Assembly: GCA_012064415.1 (NCBI GenBank)
Contig: SSNU01000119.1
Location: 596,529 to 660,528 of the forward strand
Origin: Gyrodactylus bullatarudis
Taxonomy: Eukaryota; Platyhelminthes; Monogenea; Gyrodactylidea; Gyrodactylidae
DNA length: 64,000 nucleotides
Reading direction: 5' to 3'
In this document: positions 1 through 10,735 of the stretch, one piece after another
Layout: each line of letters begins with the position of its first letter
Position numbering within the stretch: position 1 is the stretch's first letter
Position numbers and translations under genes: made by a program
The notes under the pieces: model-generated
Told to the model about the DNA's origin: nothing
Database searches by the model: none
Seen by the model: only the letters and a program-made list of their open reading frames with translations

Positions 1-873
1 ACAGGGTATCGACCAATACTCAGCCTTAAGGAAGCTCTCCAATCAGTCTTTCAAATCCACAATGAAACCTTCAATATTTGGACACATCTACTTTCTCTTT
101 TATTTTTCATAGCTCACTTTATGAATTATGTTTTCAGTGCCAATTTTAGCTATTATGTTGCCTTAAACTATTTTGGAACATTTTGCTGTTACTTTTTTAG
201 TGCAGTTGCACATTCATTCTGCTGTTTGCAGCCTCCGATGGATCAATTTTGGTTTCTTTTTGACTATTTTGGCATAAGTATATACTCATTTGCCGTTGCC
301 TGTTGTTATGCTGTAAAACTCGTTCCAGATACTCAATCTCAAGATGGATACAGTTATTTCATAGCTGAAGATAGGACTTTTATAGTCTTATCGAGTTTTA
401 TATTGGCTGTTTTGTCATTTGCTCTTTGCTCTTTCACAAGGATGTTCCCCTCGAGGAAGTATACTAGTCCATTACGGGCCATTTCTTTTGGAATTCCTTA
501 TATTTTTGATTCGATGATTGTCTTGAACTACATGTACAATGGTAATGTAACGGCAGATGAGTCATTCTATTGGAAACTACATTTTTTATCAGTATCTGCT
601 TCAATATTTTTTTACATCACTCATATTCCAGAATGTTTATATAGGAAAAGGTTTGATATCATTGGCCAGAGTCACCAACTTTTTCATATTTTCGGTGCTC
701 TTGCCTCGTATTTTCAGACTAATGCCATTTCACAAAAGTCTTCGCAGGATGAGACAACTGGTTTCCTAAATTACCTATTGTTTATGGTTATTCTTGTGAT
801 ATCCACCAATCTTTTTGTTTTCATCATAATATTCAGACTTGTAAAGACGAAATTCAACCAAAAAGTCCTTTGA
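1..873 (+). CDS. PAQR-family seven-transmembrane receptor, 3' part
   Basis: The frame is open from base 1, so the gene begins left of the window. The first residues read TGYRPILSLKEALQSVF followed by HNETFNIWTHL, the hallmark PAQR block around TM1. Later blocks also fit: a Ser/His pair (SAVAHSF), DYFGI at a TM start, and GQSHQLFHI with the paired His near the C-terminus that bind zinc in adiponectin receptors. Several hydrophobic segments separate these blocks. PAQR proteins are multi-pass membrane receptors for adiponectin or progestins with ceramidase-like activity. The HNET-IWTHLL form resembles the membrane progestin receptor branch, but I cannot fix the subclass. The stop is TGA at 871. 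No intron is needed in the visible part. Confidence 0.85.
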   Translation, partial: TGYRPILSLKEALQSVFQIHNETFNIWTHLLSLLFFIAHFMNYVFSANFSYYVALNYFGTFCCYFFSAVAHSFCCLQPPMDQFWFLFDYFGISIYSFAVACCYAVKLVPDTQSQDGYSYFIAEDRTFIVLSSFILAVLSFALCSFTRMFPSRKYTSPLRAISFGIPYIFDSMIVLNYMYNGNVTADESFYWKLHFLSVSASIFFYITHIPECLYRKRFDIIGQSHQLFHIFGALASYFQTNAISQKSSQDETTGFLNYLLFMVILVISTNLFVFIIIFRLVKTKFNQKVL

Positions 874-1907
874 TCAGATTCACTTTATCATTCCAGATTA
901 TTTCTATGTAATTGTTATTGTGAAACAAGCTGGTTCTTACATCAGATCATTCGAGAAACTCTCAATATTATTTTCTTTTAATTATATTGATAAATAATAT
1001 TATAGTTTTATACTTATTATCCCACAAGGCTCCCTTCGAATGCATAAATCCATGCTAGAGAATTAAAGAGAATCTCTAAAGTAAAGTTCGTTTTCTTGTC
1101 CCATAGTTTAATAAGTAAGTAGACATTCTCGTATTTTTCCTATGAATATTGTTGAATATCCACAATTTCTGGATACCGAATCAGACAGACTACACAATCA
1201 TAGAGAAAACGAGTAGCGTGCGTATAGTAATAATTCAACACTACCATTTATTATTGTCCAATACTTTTTTCAGACTTGATTTTTTCCATGAATGAACGGA
1301 CGAGGGAGTGAAAAAATTCGAATTATAATAAAAAAATGTTCAACAACTAATCGTAATTAATCACTATAGTGAAGAAATCATAGACAATTACACAAGTGAT
1401 GTAGGGAACACAACAAGATGTATCGATTCCGAGTTAAAGTGAAGAATGTTTCAATTTTTGAAAGAAAGAAGTAGGATTATGATAATCAGTCGCGTATTAA
1501 ATTCAGAGTGAAGAGTAAAACATTAGAAAAATTACAGACACAGATTGCAATTAAAGGACATTTACATCCCAAACGCTAGACTATAGCAGGTCATTAGAGA
1601 TCTCCATTCGAAACGATCAGAAGAGACAATGCAAGGAATTTCATATATTTTTTCTATTCAATTTATCGATCTTGTAAAAAGATAATGGAGAGTATCATTA
1701 AACCCTGAGAAGAAAATCTTGCAGATGGCAAAATTATTTCAGTCAAGCGAAAATGCATGTTTAATCTAGACTTTTTGACTACAAAAAATAACGAGTATTG
1801 ACATGTAATAATATTCTTTTGGAATATTTAAAGTAATTGATAAAAGAGTAATTTCTAGTATCATACTCTTTTATTGACTAAGTATAATTGAAGATATTGA
1901 TAAATAT
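874..1907. other. Intergenic stretch, no gene recognised
   Basis: AT-rich sequence with frequent stops in all frames between the PAQR stop and the 3' end of the minus-strand J-protein. I see no coding pattern or RNA gene here. The two flanking genes converge, so it holds two 3' UTRs. Confidence 0.5.
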
Positions 1908-2489
1908 CTAAGCCTGCTCTTCATAAATGATCTTACGTATGTCGATTTTTCGATAAGTTACTATCCTGTTGATGGCGATTGCAGAGACCAAAACTGACAA
2001 GAAGAAAAAGACCATCATTCTAAGATCATTGCGCATTTCAAACACTGTGGTGTATTTTGAATTTTCATTCCGCTTCCTCATTTCATTAGAGATAGTCTTG
2101 TTGTAATTGTCAATGTAAAATGTCGAATACTTGGATGTTTCGGCGTTTTTAAATCTTTCCCATATTGGAACGTTTTCCACCACTGAACTCGACTTACTAG
2201 GAATAATATTCATTCCCTTGTCATATTGATGACGAAATTCTGGATTACTCAAGATTTCATAGGCCTGAGCAATATCACGAAACAATTCTTTGGACTTGAT
2301 ATCTGTGGATACATCAGGATGATGAATTTTGGATAGCTTATAAAAGGCTTCTTTAACTTCTTTGTTAGTTGCTTTGTAATCAAGACCGAGAACTTTGTAT
2401 AGATCAATCTTTGGAGTATTACTAAACTCTCTAACTATAGAGTTTGGCAGGGATAATCTTGAAACATTTTTAAGAAGACTGAATTTCAT
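1908..2489 (-). CDS. Mitochondrial-type J-domain protein, DNAJC30-like
   Basis: A single open frame of about 193 aa from the ATG at 2489. A longer reading from 2519 would need a GTG start, so the internal Met (MKFSLLKNVSRLSL) is preferred; it gives a basic, hydroxylated N-terminus like a mitochondrial presequence. The J domain follows at about residues 28-92: DLYKVLGLDYKAT, the HPD tripeptide in KIHHPDV, then AYEILSNPEFRHQYDKG. A single hydrophobic segment (MVFFFLSVLVSAIAI) sits near the C-terminus. J domain followed by one C-terminal membrane span is the layout of DNAJC30, an inner-membrane J-protein that stimulates Hsp70 ATPase and affects ATP synthase. Other mitochondrial J-proteins are possible. 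Its start lies only 90 bp from the divergent OST3/6 gene. Confidence 0.7.
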   Translation of the reverse strand: MKFSLLKNVSRLSLPNSIVREFSNTPKIDLYKVLGLDYKATNKEVKEAFYKLSKIHHPDVSTDIKSKELFRDIAQAYEILSNPEFRHQYDKGMNIIPSKSSSVVENVPIWERFKNAETSKYSTFYIDNYNKTISNEMRKRNENSKYTTVFEMRNDLRMMVFFFLSVLVSAIAINRIVTYRKIDIRKIIYEEQA

Positions 2490-2579
2490 TTTTACAATAA
2501 CTAAAACAGCTGAAATCACAAAACAATAATTGTTTAAACTATTTCACATCACTGTATTCGTTTGAATTTTTTTACAAAA
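2490..2579. promoter_or_regulatory. Compact divergent promoter region between the J-protein and OST3/6 genes
   Basis: Only 90 bp separate the two start codons, so both 5' UTRs and both promoters must lie here or overlap the neighbouring gene. I see no clear TATA box; the sequence is AT-rich. Confidence 0.4.
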
Positions 2580-3666
2580 ATGTTGTTGAATTCTCTTTTG
2601 ATCTTAGGTTTAGTACATCCCCTAATTAACAGTGCTGTAAGATTTTATTAAATATGATTTTAGACTTTGAATGATAAGTTCGAAGAGTTGTTGGAGTTTG
2701 TGTCTGAAAGTCCAACAATTTCTCTTAATTATGAAAGATACAAACGTTTCATTGATTCATCTCCGCGTAATTATTCTTCGGTGGTCATGTTCACAACGCT
2801 TAATCCCTCTAGAGGCTGTAATATTTGCAATGAAGCAATGAATGAATTTAGTTCAGTTGCTGCAAGCTCTCGATTAAGACAAAATGAAAATAAATATTTC
2901 TTTTTCATTGCTGACTATGACAAAAACACGCAAATATTTTCTGAAATTGGAATCGATACTGCTCCTGTATTCATTCACTTCCCTGCTAATCGTCCACGTT
3001 CCCCTGCAGATACAATGGACACACAAAGACTGGGCTTTCAAGCTGAATTGATGAGCCGCTGGATCTCTCAGCAGTCTGGTTCACAATTTCAATTTTCACG
3101 TCCTCCTAACTACATCGGAACTTTACTACTTATTAGTCTTGTATTTCTCACTGCCCTTTTAATCTATTTCAAAAGAAGCTCAATCTCTAAACTTATGAAC
3201 GCTAGTTTTTGGACCTTTGTTTCGACCACTCTGATATTTTATATGATCTCGGGACAAGTTTGGAATCATATAAGAGGCCCAGCTTTCATTCAAGCAAATA
3301 ACCGCAATGAACTTGTATGTAGATAATTTTGTATTCAATAATTTGCTCATAATGATCTCTTAATGTAGATATTCATATATCCCGGGGCTGAGTACCAATT
3401 TGTGTTAGAGACTATGATCGTAATGCTTATCTACATTGCTATAACAGGGGGTGTAATCCTTTTACAAGAAATGGTCAAGACTAATGACATTGTTAAAAGA
3501 CGAATATTTGGATTTGCAGGCTTATTCCTTCTTGGGTTTTTCACTAGTTTGTTAATTTCTGTATTTCGCAGAAAGTATCCGTCTTATCCGTATACGTAAG
3601 TTTATAACTTCCGATTGATGATGAAAAATTTAATTTTTTATCTCCTTTAGATTATTCATTAGATAA
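2580..3666 (+). CDS. TUSC3/MAGT1: Oligosaccharyltransferase OST3/OST6 subunit (TUSC3/MAGT1 type)
   Basis: Reconstructed exons are 2580-2636, 2664-3314, 3369-3595 and 3651-3666, giving 316 aa (human TUSC3 is about 348). The first exon encodes a signal peptide ending PLINSA. The luminal thioredoxin-like domain has the redox motif CNIC within RGCNICNEAMNEF, then PVFIHFP and DTQRLGFQAE. Four membrane segments follow, with SGQVWNHIRGPA between the second and third. The protein ends SYPYTLFIR. In the ER membrane this subunit forms transient disulfides with substrates and helps STT3 glycosylate Asn near cysteines; the family also has a proposed magnesium-transport role. Introns are 27, 54 and 55 nt. 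The first is unusually short; an alternative donor at 2613 would make it 51 nt but would shorten the signal peptide. Confidence 0.9.
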
Positions 3667-3833
3667 TTTATGTCATGGTAATATGAAATTTTTTCTAAAA
3701 ATAAATTACTTTTCCCCTTTATGAATTTCATTTATTCCTGTAGAGATTATTTATTATTTACAAAACTTGACATATTAGACGACTAGAACAAAAATGAAAA
3801 CAACATCACAAAACTGTACAAAATATCACGAAG

Positions 3834-4482
3834 TTAGTTGTTTGGAGTAGGTAAATTGGAAGGAAAGTAGCAGTAGGAAATTCCTTGATCGTAACTTATA
3901 CAGGGCGCTTGACCGATGCAATTGTCACCTTGGGAATATTCACTAGGGCAGGGCTAAATGATATAAAGATAGATTAAGACTAACCTGATTGTAACCAAGA
4001 GAATAATTTTGGTAGAAAGAATCGCTGGGTATCAAGTTTCTGGAATAATCAGATTGACTATAGCTAAATGAATAATCCGATGGTGTTTTCGGTTCAAATA
4101 CTGTAGATTTTTCTTCTCTATGCACCGATTCATTATAGTTGTTATTGAATTCTTCGTTGGATTGATTTTGGTTGTAATAATAGTCTGGAAAAACTGGTTC
4201 AGGGACATGATAGTTGTACGCTTGGGACTCGTATTTATTTTTTTTACAAGACTAAGATGTTAATTGAAAGATAATTACCTGAAGAGCATATGATTTCAGT
4301 TTAGATAGCGTTCTCTTGTTAGTCTTTTTAGTTTTTTGTTCACCGAACTGAAGTCTTTTAATCAGATCTTCCATTAATATGGAATTATTTTGCCTATTTA
4401 TGTCCATAGCCAGAGCATGTTTCTCTGAAACGTATGAGTGATGCTTGGCGAGACGATTGATTCTCTGTTGAAGCCTAGTCAT
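3834..4482 (-). CDS. Hypothetical protein with basic coiled N-terminus and Tyr/Asn/Ser-rich body
   Basis: I do not recognise this gene. It starts at a true ATG (4482) and reads as three exons: 4482-4279, 4251-3985 and 3953-3834, all joined in phase 0, giving 196 aa. The introns would be 27 nt (4252-4278) and 31 nt (3954-3984). The first has good GTAAT...CTTAG ends; the second GTTAG...TTTAG. Residues 1-68 are charged and helical (QQRINRLAKHHSYVSEKH, then Lys-rich). The middle is rich in Tyr, Asn, Ser and Gln with SYSQSDYS-like repeats. The last 39 residues contain four cysteines. Without splicing, only short frames remain. No signal peptide or membrane span is visible. The exon model rests on frame and splice consensus only. 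Confidence 0.5.
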
Positions 4483-5226
4483 AAGAATACTATAAAGTTT
4501 AATGTATGTAGTTATTATGTTTTAGGAATTATAAATTATTGTTGCTTTGAAGTGTGGACCAAACTTGAAATGTTTTAAACAATAGAAATTATACTATTAA
4601 TTGAACTATGAATTTGTTTAACAAGTCTCAATTGATGCAAAATTTATATTTCAAATTTGAAATTTTTTCTATTTGTCTGACAAATTTTGTCAGAAAAATT
4701 TTGTCAAAGGAAATTTTTGATATATTTGAGTTTAGAATTAAATTAAACCTTCCAATCTTTTACTCTCAATAATCTCATCTGTGGTCAGTGGAATTGCAGT
4801 CAAATCATTTTCAAAGTATTCCTCTATTAAAATATCAATCTTTTTTATCAAAATACACAATTAAATAATAATACAATAATATAAAAAGGTGCTCGTAAAG
4901 CAAATGTTTCTAAGTAATCTTTTCTTCTGAACTAAAACACATATGGTGATACAGTAATAAAGGTGATAGAGGGATGAGAAAAATAATCTCTTCTATCATC
5001 CATTTTGATTTCAAAGAAGAATTCGTAATGTATTTAGTTGGGGAAGGGAGAAAATAGAAATAAATCTCTCTCACATGTTGTACAGACCGTATATGAATCT
5101 CTGAAGTTAAATGCTTTCATTCTGTAACTCTAATCATCACACAGTGGAAGAACCTTTTCTAATGTACATAATTTATAACATTCCAACACACTCATGAGAC
5201 ATTCTCATCTGTATCTAGAGGAGCGT
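4483..5226. other. Intergenic stretch with a short unexplained minus-strand open frame
   Basis: Mostly AT-rich non-coding sequence. At 4738-4860 on the minus strand, about 38 codons are open and look protein-like (IEEYFENDLTAIPLTTDEII, ending in a stop), but there is no ATG and I found no splice connection to either neighbour. It could be a lost or unannotated terminal exon. Confidence 0.3.
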
Positions 5227-8200
5227 CTAGTGTTGATTCTTGTAATTCTTAATGAGCAGTTCTTTAGCATCACAAATTGCATGAACAATCTCATCAAAGA
5301 TTATTTTTAATTTGCGATTTTCAACATTTAACATTTCTGTCTCATTAATAATGGCTTCGACACGCATCTTTTTGGCGGCACGAGATCTTCGACTTGCCTC
5401 GTTATTGCGAACACGTTTATCACGTTCCTGGGGAGTTTCCTCTCGATTCTTACTCAGTTTTGCTAACGACTTGCGTCGGCTTCTATTGTAACATCTGGTG
5501 GAGGAAAAGTTCATGATATCTTGGCTGTTCGCTAAATTCGAGTTGAGTAAATTCATATTGTTCGAGCCAAGTGTTTGGGGTGGTGGTTGCGGCGGTTGGT
5601 TTGAAGTTGGTAGGAGAAAATCCATTGTGTTTTCCGGCCTCAACTCGGAATAATCGGACATGTACTGCTGCTTATTCAATATCGTCACATCCTCATCACC
5701 TTGGGAGTTTGAGTTTAGCTGTAGAAGTAAAAGTTTATTTAAACTCTTTCAAATTAATAAACGTTTTTTAATCTGTTTAATTCATGAAAAGAAATAATCA
5801 ATTTTCTCTCTTCATATCATCACATAATACATTACTTTTTGAGAAAAGTACTAATAATCTCCATTTCAAAAGTCATTGAGTCTAACGAGAGATTATGAAG
5901 TAAATCAATCAAATTGCAAAAATTGTAGATAAAAAAATATCAGGTCTATGCCACAGAAATTGTCAAATATCAAGTACAAAAATGAAATCCTATTGGTCAA
6001 TAACCGGAGAGTTCTCGGTAGAAATTTGGCTAGCCAATCAAAATCTTATTCCTCTTTTATTTCTCTCAGTGTCAAAAGGAGACTTTTTGATTTGAAACTT
6101 TTATATAGAGAGATAAGCCCTAAAAACTACTATATGAATGCTATGCTTGTTAAGAGAAGAAATACATCATCAAGAGACAAGCAAACATACAACAACTGAA
6201 TTAAAGACTTGGTACAAAAACATGTAAAAACGATGAAAAATTATTACTATCTCAAATGATTCTTTCAATGCGGTTTTCTTCCAGATCAATGAAATTTGTT
6301 ATCATTAACCTAAACTGTTATTCAAAATTCAGTTATTTTAACTGCTTGTGAAATTAATTAATTACATATTACAGATTAATGAATGGTAAATAGATACCTG
6401 AGATAGATATAAATAGCATAACTACTAATATATATACAGACTGTAGTATCCACCATTGCACCACATTATATCATAATATATATATAGAGATGATAACATC
6501 AAGATTTTTGTAGTTTTTACAGTAAAAAATTCAAGATTAACGAGAATGCAATCCTAGACATTCAGACGACAGGTTATCAAGAAATGATTATCAATTCGAT
6601 ATGATAAATTTAATCGTGTTTTTGTTATTTTTTAGTTGAGCCGATTAAAGAGGCTAGCAAGGAAAAAGAAAACTCAAATCTCAAGAGAGCAGAGAAGAAA
6701 AAGAAACTGGTTAAAAAGGATTGTCTGAGAGCTGTCTTTCTCTCTTTGAGAATCCTAGAAACACATGTAATAATAATTATTATTACTATACAAATTTATT
6801 CCATGCATATTGGTTTAGTTTTTGAGAATTAAAAAAACCTTTATAACTACATATACATTGTATATTTTCTCTATGGTAGTAAGAATTATTATAGAGTAGA
6901 TAAAACTTGCAATGTCTCGGATTAAATGAATGTATGAATGAGAGAGTAGTAGACATTCATTGAATGAATTTGAATGAGTTTAGTCTGTAGCACAAGCCCT
7001 TTTCTTCTCTCATCATAATCCTCCAAAGAATACTACAAAACTATGCAAATTTATCAATGAAATGTAAAAAGACAAAAGATGCGTTGAACGAGGGGTAAGA
7101 TTTCAGGGAAGCTTATCCCCTTCTCTGAAAATAATACGTATGATTGGAAAAGGAGTGCTCTTCTTTTTTTCTCTGTTGAATCTATGGAAAAATCAAGACA
7201 AACAAAACCTTTTTTACAGTTTGTATAAAATTTTTCAAGAAAAATTCTTGATAGAACCTCTTCATACATTTTCTCTCTTTTGTTTTTAGTTAGAGAACAT
7301 GTAGTGAAGAAAAAGAGTGAATGTGAGTGAGTGAGCTTGTAAGCTTTAGTTCTTTTATCCAAACATTAATTAGACAATGAGTAAATATTGTTCAAAGAGT
7401 TTTTTTTCTTCCAATCTGAATTTTTCCAGAGCGATTTGTTCCGAGAACAAATTCACAATCTGGCTCATTCTCTGTTGTTGACCTGGTTCAAATTACTGTA
7501 AAATTGTAGGCAAAACTAGGCATCTATTTCATAATTTTACCAATTTTATACAAACACCCAAGTGATGACACTGTACAGACGTTAGGGTGACACTTTTGTG
7601 TTTAACAGAACTATTCCTATAACCTTCAACTAGCTTGGCCTATTTATTAGAGAGCTTAGATTTATTCTTATTTTCTTCAATTTTCACTATTTCATTCAAA
7701 AATTGTAAACTACTATTTTCATTCAAGCTTTCGAAAAGACCTTTGAATGTATTTGAAAATTCAACTGAATATTTCAATTGCAATAATTAAAATTAATTGG
7801 TGTGGGAGAATTACCGATGTAACTTGAAAAAATCCATATAACAAGTCTATCAGTCTTTAGTGATCTAAAATCAATGAATTAAATACAATGGTTGCCAAGA
7901 GGATGGTTGATGAGGATACTTTCTATGAGACACACATACCCTCACGTACGATATGCTGTCTGATTTTTATTTATTCTATCCCTAAAAGTGAGTCCTTCAA
8001 CAGTGAAAAAATTCACTGGAAGAAAGAAGGGTAACGCACAGAGGAAGACTGAGTGAAAATAAATTGATATTTTGTCAATATTTTTTCTTCAGCAGCTTAC
8101 AACGCTTATGCTGTGCTTGGTTTCTTTTTAGCGCGTAACACTGTGTATTTGTGGGTGCATAGTTATTAGAATCTAAATTTTAATTTGCTTCGCTGATTCC

Positions 8201-9716
8201 TCAGTAAAGATTTTTAACTGAGTAAAAAGAAGAAGAAGAAGAAGAAAAAAACCGCACGAGTTCAAGTTGAAACCTGCCCAGGGTAGCTGATTAATAGAAA
8301 TCTTGTAGCTAACACGAGGATGAACTTTCACGAGCCATTCCATGACTCCCGTGAACAAGGTGATCATGTGATTTCGTCTTGGAGTACACATGTTGAGAAA
8401 AATAAATTCTAATTCATCATTTTGCAGCAAAAGAAGAACAGAGGCAAGAGACTCACAAAATTATTAGTTGGATAGGTGTTGATATTCTGTAGGAGGCTGT
8501 TGTCACGATTTCCAATTGAGTTCAAATGATTTCCCCCATGACTGTTTGTGTCATGAGTTGTCGTGGTGTCTCCTTCGTAGGCATGTAGGAACGAAGGATT
8601 CTCCATACTCATCTCGTTAATTAGGGAGAAGGCAGAGTTTGAGTTGTTATTATTCGAAGGCAGATAATCCGGATATCGATGAAAATTCATGTCTGTACTC
8701 AGGGTTGTAGATGGTAAATAGTGAGTGTCAGAGGGATTTGGTGGGTCTCCAGTTGTGAATACTTTTCCGCCAGACTGTTCCTGGCTACTATTGAGTCGAG
8801 ATTTTTCGACATCTCCAGGCTCATTCCCTGTCCGATGAGCTGACTCATCGGTACCGTGGCATATCAGGAGATTTTGGCCTCTAAAGTTGTTACAATCGAC
8901 CAAAATTTGCTCGTCCGAAGATGCCTTATTTGAGTTTAAACTCGAAATGGAGTTCATGAAAGGAATCAGAGTTAACGAGGGATTATGGAATAGATTCGAA
9001 GGCTGCTGATATTGAGGATTGCTGTCGGGAATTTGTTGGTCTCTTGAGGTTGGACCTTGATTGGGAAGGTCGTTAGACATGAGGTCACACAACAGTTTAC
9101 TCTCGTTCGCCTGTTGTTGTTGGTGGTGGTGGTGTGACTGTGAGGAAATTTGAACGATGATCGAATCAGAGTATAATCCATTAGAAGAGGGATTAAAATC
9201 ACTCTCGCAAAGACTCCAACCTATCTGGCCCTGTGTATCGGCATTAGAGGGGTTTGTAATCCCTTCCGAGCCACCACTACAAGAGGTCATCATTGGATTC
9301 TTACCATGATTCCCTTCGTTAGCATAGTCATAGGCGAATAGATTCTCCCCAAATGGACTCAAGGATATGAACTGAGTATCGGATAGGGAGGAATTCTCAA
9401 AGTACTCATTCTGAATTTCAGAATAGGGTAGATAATTTCCACCACCGCATTGACTCGAGTTGGATGAGTTATTCGAGTCCAATGAGGAAAGACCATTCGA
9501 AGAAGATAAGAGGATATTCTTTGACTTTGTTGAAGCCTGAATTCCATGGAGGTCTGAGTTAGTCTTTTCGAATTTCATTGAGCATTCTCCTTCATTCCTG
9601 GGAACTTGTTCATTTTTACATTCACTGTGGTCAGTAAAGTTACCCTGATTACAGGGGTTAATCCTATTCAAATCAAAGAATACCAAACTAGTGGTTGGAA
9701 TAGTCCTTGAGATCAT
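5227..9716 (-). CDS. bZIP transcription factor
   Basis: Two coding exons, 9716-8457 and 5718-5227, join in phase 0 across a 2.74-kb intron with donor GTGAGT and acceptor TTCTACAG, giving 583 aa. Exon 1 is a long Ser/Asn/Gln/Asp-rich region with a SHHHHQQQQ run and no obvious fold, typical of a transactivation region. Exon 2 has a Pro/Gln stretch, then a basic region (RDKRVRNNEASRRSRAAKK, with the N-x7-R spacing that contacts DNA) and a heptad coiled coil (ETEMLNVENRKLKIIFDEIV). Such proteins dimerise and bind short palindromic DNA sites in the nucleus. The NNEASRRSR basic region is C/EBP- or PAR-like in style, but I could not place it in a named subfamily. An in-frame stop precedes the ATG at 9716 in a putative 5' UTR exon whose acceptor is near 9762. 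Confidence 0.8.
5719..8456 (-). other. 2.7-kb intron of the bZIP gene
   Basis: By far the longest intron in the window. It is AT-rich and contains small open frames on both strands (for example 5948-6199 plus, 7054-7362 minus) that show no recognisable protein and no conserved splice partners. Repeated GAATGAATGA-like stretches lie near 6930-6980. It could host alternative promoters or enhancers, but nothing specific is visible. Confidence 0.6.
8225..8250. repeat. GAA microsatellite
   Basis: A short run of GAAGAAGAAGAAG followed by A residues within the bZIP intron, about 200 bp from the exon 1 donor. Confidence 0.8.
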
Positions 9717-10735
9717 AAAATGAAACCTTTAATCCTCTTTCTTCTGGTGCTTGCGAGCTGAAATGATAACAACAAATAATATTCACGATTCTAGTAGACA
9801 GGGAAGATGAACATTTGGTAATAATGTCAAGGAACAATATACTTTTATAATCTATAATGCTAAGATCTTTTAGAAATAGAAACTCTAATTTGATCATTCT
9901 CTATTGAGTAATGATATAGTCACAAATTTCACGGGGTTCATCCAATGGGGGCTTATTGAAATTTTCATTGGCTAGACAAAAGAAGTAGTTGATGTTATTT
10001 TCATTTTTAATTATGAAAAAAAATAAAACCAAGAATTTTTTTTTCAAGTGCTGTTCAAACAAGTCTGATCAAAATTCAAGAAAAAAAGTTTCTACTCCTC
10101 TCAACTCTTTAGTGGTTTTGTGTTGCACAAATTATTTATTTTTCTTTCAATTTGGATTATGATCGAATTTCTTCATAGAAATTAATTTACAACTTTTGAA
10201 ATATGAAATTATTAATGAAAACACTATTTAAATTTCAGGTCCTAAATTAGGTCACCTAATGATTAAAGATTTCCATTTGATAAAATAACGCGTAGAAAAA
10301 ATTTGAAATTTTTGGCGCGAAATAAAATTTTCTTGATGAAATGGCACGTAAAATTATTTTTTTGATTCAGTAAGTAATTAGTTCAATTTTTTTGAAAAGC
10401 CCTACTCTGAATGTATTGTTTCTTGTCCAGAGGAGCTTGAGGGGTTGTATGACATTTAATAAGGAAAATTTTCGTTACAAAGATGAAATTTCTTCTCCAT
10501 AAAAATATTGATTCAGATTAATTCTGATAGGAAAAATGACAAAAAATTTTAAATTGATATATGAATTGCTTTTACAGATGTTGTCTGACACATGGACTGA
10601 ACATTAAATTGACAACATTTGAATAGTTAACTTGTAAGCAATAAAAAAAATATTAGAGGTAGATATGAACCTAGTGTTTTAGTAAAATAAAAATTCAAAT
10701 TTTTTGCAGCAAAATTAATATTATAACTATCAAAA
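9717..10735. other. Divergent intergenic region upstream of bZIP and GEN1
   Basis: AT-rich with no protein-like frame. A likely 3' splice site (ATTTCAG) on the minus strand near 9762 suggests a non-coding 5' exon boundary of the bZIP gene. It holds the promoters of both genes; no motif was assignable. Confidence 0.4.

Noticed and set aside
5948..6199. 83-aa frame in the bZIP intron
   Set aside because: No homology, AT-driven composition, and no supporting signals; treated as chance.
7054..7362. 102-aa minus-strand frame in the bZIP intron
   Set aside because: Low-complexity Lys/Phe/Leu composition, and no splice sites joining it in frame to the bZIP exons.
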